Origin: SHZI01 sp049290495
GTDB lineage: Bacteria; Pseudomonadota; Gammaproteobacteria; Steroidobacterales; GCA-2729495
Direction: 5' to 3'
Length of the DNA stretch: 26,748 bases
Assembly (NCBI GenBank): GCA_049290495.1
Contig: JBATNV010000249.1
Location: 1-26,748 of the forward strand
Below, piece after piece: positions 24,076-26,748 of the stretch. Every line of letters starts with the position of its first letter. Positions within the stretch are counted from its first letter, which is position 1. The notes below the pieces were generated by a model that saw only the letters and a program-made list of their open reading frames with translations, was not told where the DNA came from and did not search any database. The translations under genes were made by a program, and so were the position numbers.

Positions 24076-24717
24076 TCAGTCGAGTTGCGTCATCCCCTGC
24101 TTGATCGCGAATTTGACCAGCGCCGGTATATCTCTGATGCCCAGCTTATGCATCATCCGGCTACGATAGGTGTCTACTGTCTTTGGTGACAGAAACAGCA
24201 TGGTGCCTATCTCACTACTCACCTTTCCTTCCACCACCAGTTGCAGGATCTGGCGCTCACGCGAACTCAGGCTCTCCAGAGGGTTGGCATGGTGGCGTCC
24301 GCTGATGTAATCATCAATCGCGGCACCGGCGATGCTCTCGCTGAGATAGCGTCGGCCAGCGTGCACCGCACGGACAGCCTTCACCACCTCAGCGCCGATT
24401 GAATCCTTCAGCAAATAGCCCGTCGCTCCTGCCTGCAGCGCCCGAAAGATATGCTCTGTCGTGGAATGCATCGACATGATCACCACATGCGTCGATGGCG
24501 CAGCATCGTGTATCTGCATCGTCGCCTCGATACCGTTCATTTCCGGCATGGCAATATCCATGATCACCACATCCGGATGCAGCTTCAGCACCTGGCGAAC
24601 AGCCTCCAGCCCGTTCCCCGCTTGCCCCACCACTTCGAAGTCCTGTTGCGCCCCCAGAAGTACGCGCAAACCCTCACGCACTATCGGGAAATCATCCACC
24701 AGCAGAAGTCTGATCAC
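24076..24717 (-). CDS. NarL/FixJ-type response regulator
   Basis: This cytosolic response regulator has an N-terminal receiver domain (IRLLLVDDFPIVREGL; phospho-acceptor Asp54 in VVIMDIAMPEMNG; conserved Lys in GYLLKDSIG) and a C-terminal LuxR-type helix-turn-helix (LSSRERQILQLVVEGKVSSEIG, then SPKTVDTYRSRMMHKLGI). The frame opens at ATG 24735, but GTG 24717 overlaps the sensor-kinase stop as GTGA and gives the normal family N-terminus. I prefer it; 213 residues is the usual length. It pairs with the histidine kinase directly upstream. Targets are unknown; the nearest downstream gene in the same direction is the shortened glgC. Confidence 0.94.
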   Translation of the reverse strand: MIRLLLVDDFPIVREGLRVLLGAQQDFEVVGQAGNGLEAVRQVLKLHPDVVIMDIAMPEMNGIEATMQIHDAAPSTHVVIMSMHSTTEHIFRALQAGATGYLLKDSIGAEVVKAVRAVHAGRRYLSESIAGAAIDDYISGRHHANPLESLSSRERQILQLVVEGKVSSEIGTMLFLSPKTVDTYRSRMMHKLGIRDIPALVKFAIKQGMTQLD

Positions 24718-25802
24718 GGGGCCTGCCCGAACCATGTGGCAACTACGCGTGTACCCGACGCAGGCGCGGACTCGACATTCACATGCGCGCCCACCGATAC
24801 CGCACGTTCGCGCATGATCTTGAGCCCCCAGCCGTGGCCGCTGTCAGGGGGGCGGTCTGCTACGGAATCAAAGCCGCAACCGTCATCCTCGATGGTCAGC
24901 GACAGGCCCCCGGCGACGTACTCGAGTATCACGGCAACTTTCTGTGCGTGGGCATATTTCGCCACATTGGCAAGCGCTTCCTGGGTAATACGAAAGAGCG
25001 CTTGTTCGGTGGCGGGTGGCAAGCGATGCACCGCTCCGCGTTCCATCACGGACGTTGCTACACCCATACGCCTGCTAAACTGGTCCACGTACCAGCGTAA
25101 TGCCGCAGCCAGTCCAAAATCATCCAGCACTGCAGGCCGCAAGTCGGCCATGACATCGCGGATGGTTTCAGTGGTCTCTTCCACCAGGGTCAGCGAATTC
25201 TCCAGCGACACCCCGAGCTGCGTTGTTTGATTGGGTAACAACTGGTTCTTGATGATATTCAGGTTGATACTCAGCGCAGTCAGTTTCTGCCCGACCAGAT
25301 CGTGCAGTACGCTGGCAAGCGCCCGTCTCTCTGCCTCCTGTACCTCGGCCACGCGTGTTGCAAACCTGGTCGCCTCAAGCATTTCATCTTGCCTGGTGAT
25401 CAGCCGGGCCTGGAACTCATTGGCATCGATCGACTTCATCCAGATATCGAGAATCCATGCCACGAGGATTAATACCATGGCATCTAGGACCCGGTTGATA
25501 AAGAACTTCTCATTCCACGTAAAAAATTCCACGGGGCTTTGCACGATATATACGACGAAGGTTGAAACGACCAGCAAGGCCGTCAGGGTCCATAGCAGCA
25601 ACCGGCTGCGCACTCCGCCGGCAAGGACCACTGGAAAAATATAGATTGATGCGACGTCGAGTTCAAACCATGTACTGGCATCGACGACGATCACGACGAA
25701 CGTCGTCGCGAATACGACGAACAGCAAGGTTCGATTAAGCGAACCCAATCGGGTGATACCCGATGTGATGACTGAATTGCTGCGATACCATGGCTCTGTC
25801 AT
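24714..25802 (-). CDS. Membrane sensor histidine kinase (NarX/DegS-like, HisKA_3)
   Basis: From ATG 25802 the protein has about 362 residues. About four hydrophobic segments lie in the first 125 residues (LLFVVFATTFVVIVV; IYIFPVVLAGGV; LLLWTLTALLVVSTFVVYIV; VLDAMVLILVAWIL). A HisKA_3 dimerisation region follows, with the phospho-acceptor near His167 in LASVLHDLVGQKLTAL, then an HATPase_c domain (ITQEALANVAKYAHA, DDGCGFD, GHGWGLKIMRERA). There is no large periplasmic loop, so the signal is probably sensed within or near the membrane. The frame is open to 26042. The extra 80 residues lack a ribosome site and look non-native; ATG 25814 is another possible start. The stop overlaps the response regulator start. 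Confidence 0.9.
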   Translation of the reverse strand: MTEPWYRSNSVITSGITRLGSLNRTLLFVVFATTFVVIVVDASTWFELDVASIYIFPVVLAGGVRSRLLLWTLTALLVVSTFVVYIVQSPVEFFTWNEKFFINRVLDAMVLILVAWILDIWMKSIDANEFQARLITRQDEMLEATRFATRVAEVQEAERRALASVLHDLVGQKLTALSINLNIIKNQLLPNQTTQLGVSLENSLTLVEETTETIRDVMADLRPAVLDDFGLAAALRWYVDQFSRRMGVATSVMERGAVHRLPPATEQALFRITQEALANVAKYAHAQKVAVILEYVAGGLSLTIEDDGCGFDSVADRPPDSGHGWGLKIMRERAVSVGAHVNVESAPASGTRVVATWFGQAP

Positions 25803-25814
25803 AGCTTCACGCAT

Positions 25815-26155
25815 GTAAAACCGGCATTGCCTACTTGCAACAGTGCCTTGCAAGGCCCCTGCCGTATCAGTCGCAATCCAGTCGCTGCATGCCGAGTATG
25901 CAACATGGGCCAGCACATAGACTAAAAACCCAGATCCTGACTGTTTGTTCATACACGCAGTTGGACGCGTTGGCCAGACCCGGTGCCGGTCGTCACATGC
26001 CGATGCAGACCATTTCATCCAACTGCTGGCGGCGGCCGGCATCTGCGCGAACTGGCTGTGCAGGCAAACTGCACTCCTGTCGTCCGCTTTTCTATGACTG
26101 GTCAGTCTGGCTGTCCAAGACAGGAATGGACCACACCTTACTGGTCATATTTTTG
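25815..26155. other. Gap of about 340 bases without a recognisable gene
   Basis: Only the N-terminal run-on of the histidine-kinase frame (minus) and short random frames occur here. Around 26125-26155 there is faint similarity to the Lrp gene upstream of the clear remnant (an ATGGACC..ACACC block), suggesting decayed coding sequence. I see no promoter or RNA gene that I would defend. Confidence 0.5.
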
Positions 26156-26374
26156 GCACGGTGAAACAGTCTCCCGAAGTGCTGTCGTACCTGCTGGTCA
26201 CCGGCCAGGATGCCGACTACCTGGTGATCATCGTGGCGCCCGACATGAACACCTGCCAGTCCGTTCTGCTGGAAACAATCACGCGCATTTCCGGGGGTCT
26301 CGGGTGTGCACTCCAGCTTTGTGATGCGATGGGTCGTCGATATGACAGCGCTGCCGCTCGGTTATCTGGAGTGA
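26156..26374 (+). pseudogene. Frameshifted C-terminal remnant of an Lrp/AsnC-family gene
   Basis: Bases 26161-26374 align with 18125-18337 of the intact Lrp-family gene over its RAM domain. By hand count about 170 of 213 bases match, with most differences at third codon positions. The reading KQSPEVLSYLLVTGQDADYLVII matches the intact protein until a run of five G (26293-26297), where one extra base shifts the frame. Removing one G restores VSGVHSSFVMRW and the ending LPLGYLE followed by TGA. The N-terminal DNA-binding half is missing or unrecognisable, so this cannot encode a working regulator. Confidence 0.88.
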
Positions 26375-26427
26375 GCAGGAGGCGTTACACCGGCAGAAGG
26401 CAGTAGACGCACAAACAGCCAAAAAGA

Positions 26428-26452
26428 AAAACCCCGCACGAGGCGGGGTTTT
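26428..26452. terminator. Bidirectional intrinsic terminator
   Basis: AAAACCCCGC (26428-26437) and GCGGGGTTTT (26443-26452) form a 10-bp stem with a 5-base loop. A-rich and T-rich flanks make it usable on both strands. It ends the minus-strand VPLPA-CTERM gene and lies after the Lrp remnant on the plus strand. Confidence 0.92.
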
Positions 26453-26495
26453 CCCACAGGCTAGACGTTTTGGCCAGACGTTTAGGCTAGAGCGT

Positions 26496-26748
26496 TCAGG
26501 CAGTCGCTACGCGGCGACGGCGGGCCACGCCCAACACGCCGAGAGCCGAACCAAACAGCCAGACAGCTGCCGGGACTGGGACGACCGTATTGAAAGTCAT
26601 GTAATGCGTGCCGGCAGCCGAAGTGGCGATGCCATTTGACAGGATCAGCTGTCCGCCAATACCGGTGTTGTCGCTGACGATAGTCCACAGGTCGTAGGCA
26701 CCGTCTGTCGCGTCGCAACCGCCACCGGCAGCAACCGACATCAGGCCG
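26496..26748 (-). CDS. VPLPA-CTERM secreted protein, 3' part only
   Basis: The reading frame continues past the window edge (in-frame codons precede the Met at 26741), so only about the last 84 residues are visible. They contain a Gly-rich segment with CDATDGAYDLWTIVSD, then LILSNGIATSAAGTHYMTFNT and the sorting tail VPVPAAVWLFGSALGVLG followed by ARRRR. The tail is almost identical to that of the protein ending at 13412, although the bodies show no obvious similarity. It is presumably exported and processed by an exosortase-type system. Function cannot be judged from the fragment. Confidence 0.82.
   Translation of the reverse strand, partial: GLMSVAAGGGCDATDGAYDLWTIVSDNTGIGGQLILSNGIATSAAGTHYMTFNTVVPVPAAVWLFGSALGVLGVARRRRVATA

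Noticed and set aside
25815..26042. N-terminal extension of the histidine kinase
   Set aside because: The extra 76-80 residues have no ribosome site and composition unlike the membrane domain; a later ATG is more likely.

Overview
The window reads as a chromosomal segment of a gammaproteobacterium with moderately high GC. Evidence for this is the divergent ilvC/ilvY pair, three secreted proteins ending in VPLPA-type PEP-CTERM sorting tails, the LeuA/Lrp arrangement, and dense minus-strand operons. I cannot name a genus. No rRNA, tRNA or CRISPR array was seen.

Layout. (1) 29-8587, minus strand: a five-gene run encoding a LOG-family nucleotide-processing protein, a beta-CASP metallo-beta-lactamase RNase-like protein, an alpha-glucan phosphorylase, acetate kinase and phosphoketolase. 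The last three fit a route from stored glycogen to acetyl-phosphate, acetate and ATP. (2) 8871-9740, plus: a secreted matrixin-like metalloprotease with a VPLPA-CTERM tail. (3) 9794-11796: ilvC (minus) divergent from its likely regulator ilvY (plus), with a good ilvC promoter between them. (4) 11923-13412: a glutathione S-transferase (minus) and a second VPLPA-CTERM protein (plus), whose terminator lies inside the 3' end of the convergent moeB-like gene. (5) 13436-15987, minus: an Asp-box beta-propeller protein, a MoaD/ThiS-like sulfur carrier ending in Gly-Gly, and a rhodanese-E1 (MoeB-like) fusion, packed as an operon. (6) 16049-19125: leuA (minus) divergent from an Lrp/AsnC regulator that is ATGA-coupled to an orphan ABC ATPase (plus). 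(7) 19198-21636, minus: a small secreted protein, a pseudoazurin-like cupredoxin and cyclopropane-fatty-acid synthase. (8) 21675-22833: a complete IS5-family element with terminal inverted repeats and a TTAG target duplication. (9) 22859-23830, minus: a glgC-like gene lacking the C-terminal beta-helix domain, its 3' end next to the IS. (10) 24076-25802, minus: a NarL-type two-component pair. (11) 26156-26748: a frameshifted remnant of a second Lrp gene, a strong terminator, and the 3' part of a third VPLPA-CTERM gene that runs off the window.

Central carbon and glycogen metabolism (xfp, ackA, glgP, glgC) and branched-chain amino acid synthesis (ilvC, leuA) dominate. The least explained unit is the propeller / sulfur-carrier / rhodanese-E1 operon. 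The clearest signs of recent genome change are the IS5 insertion next to the shortened glgC and the decayed Lrp paralogue.
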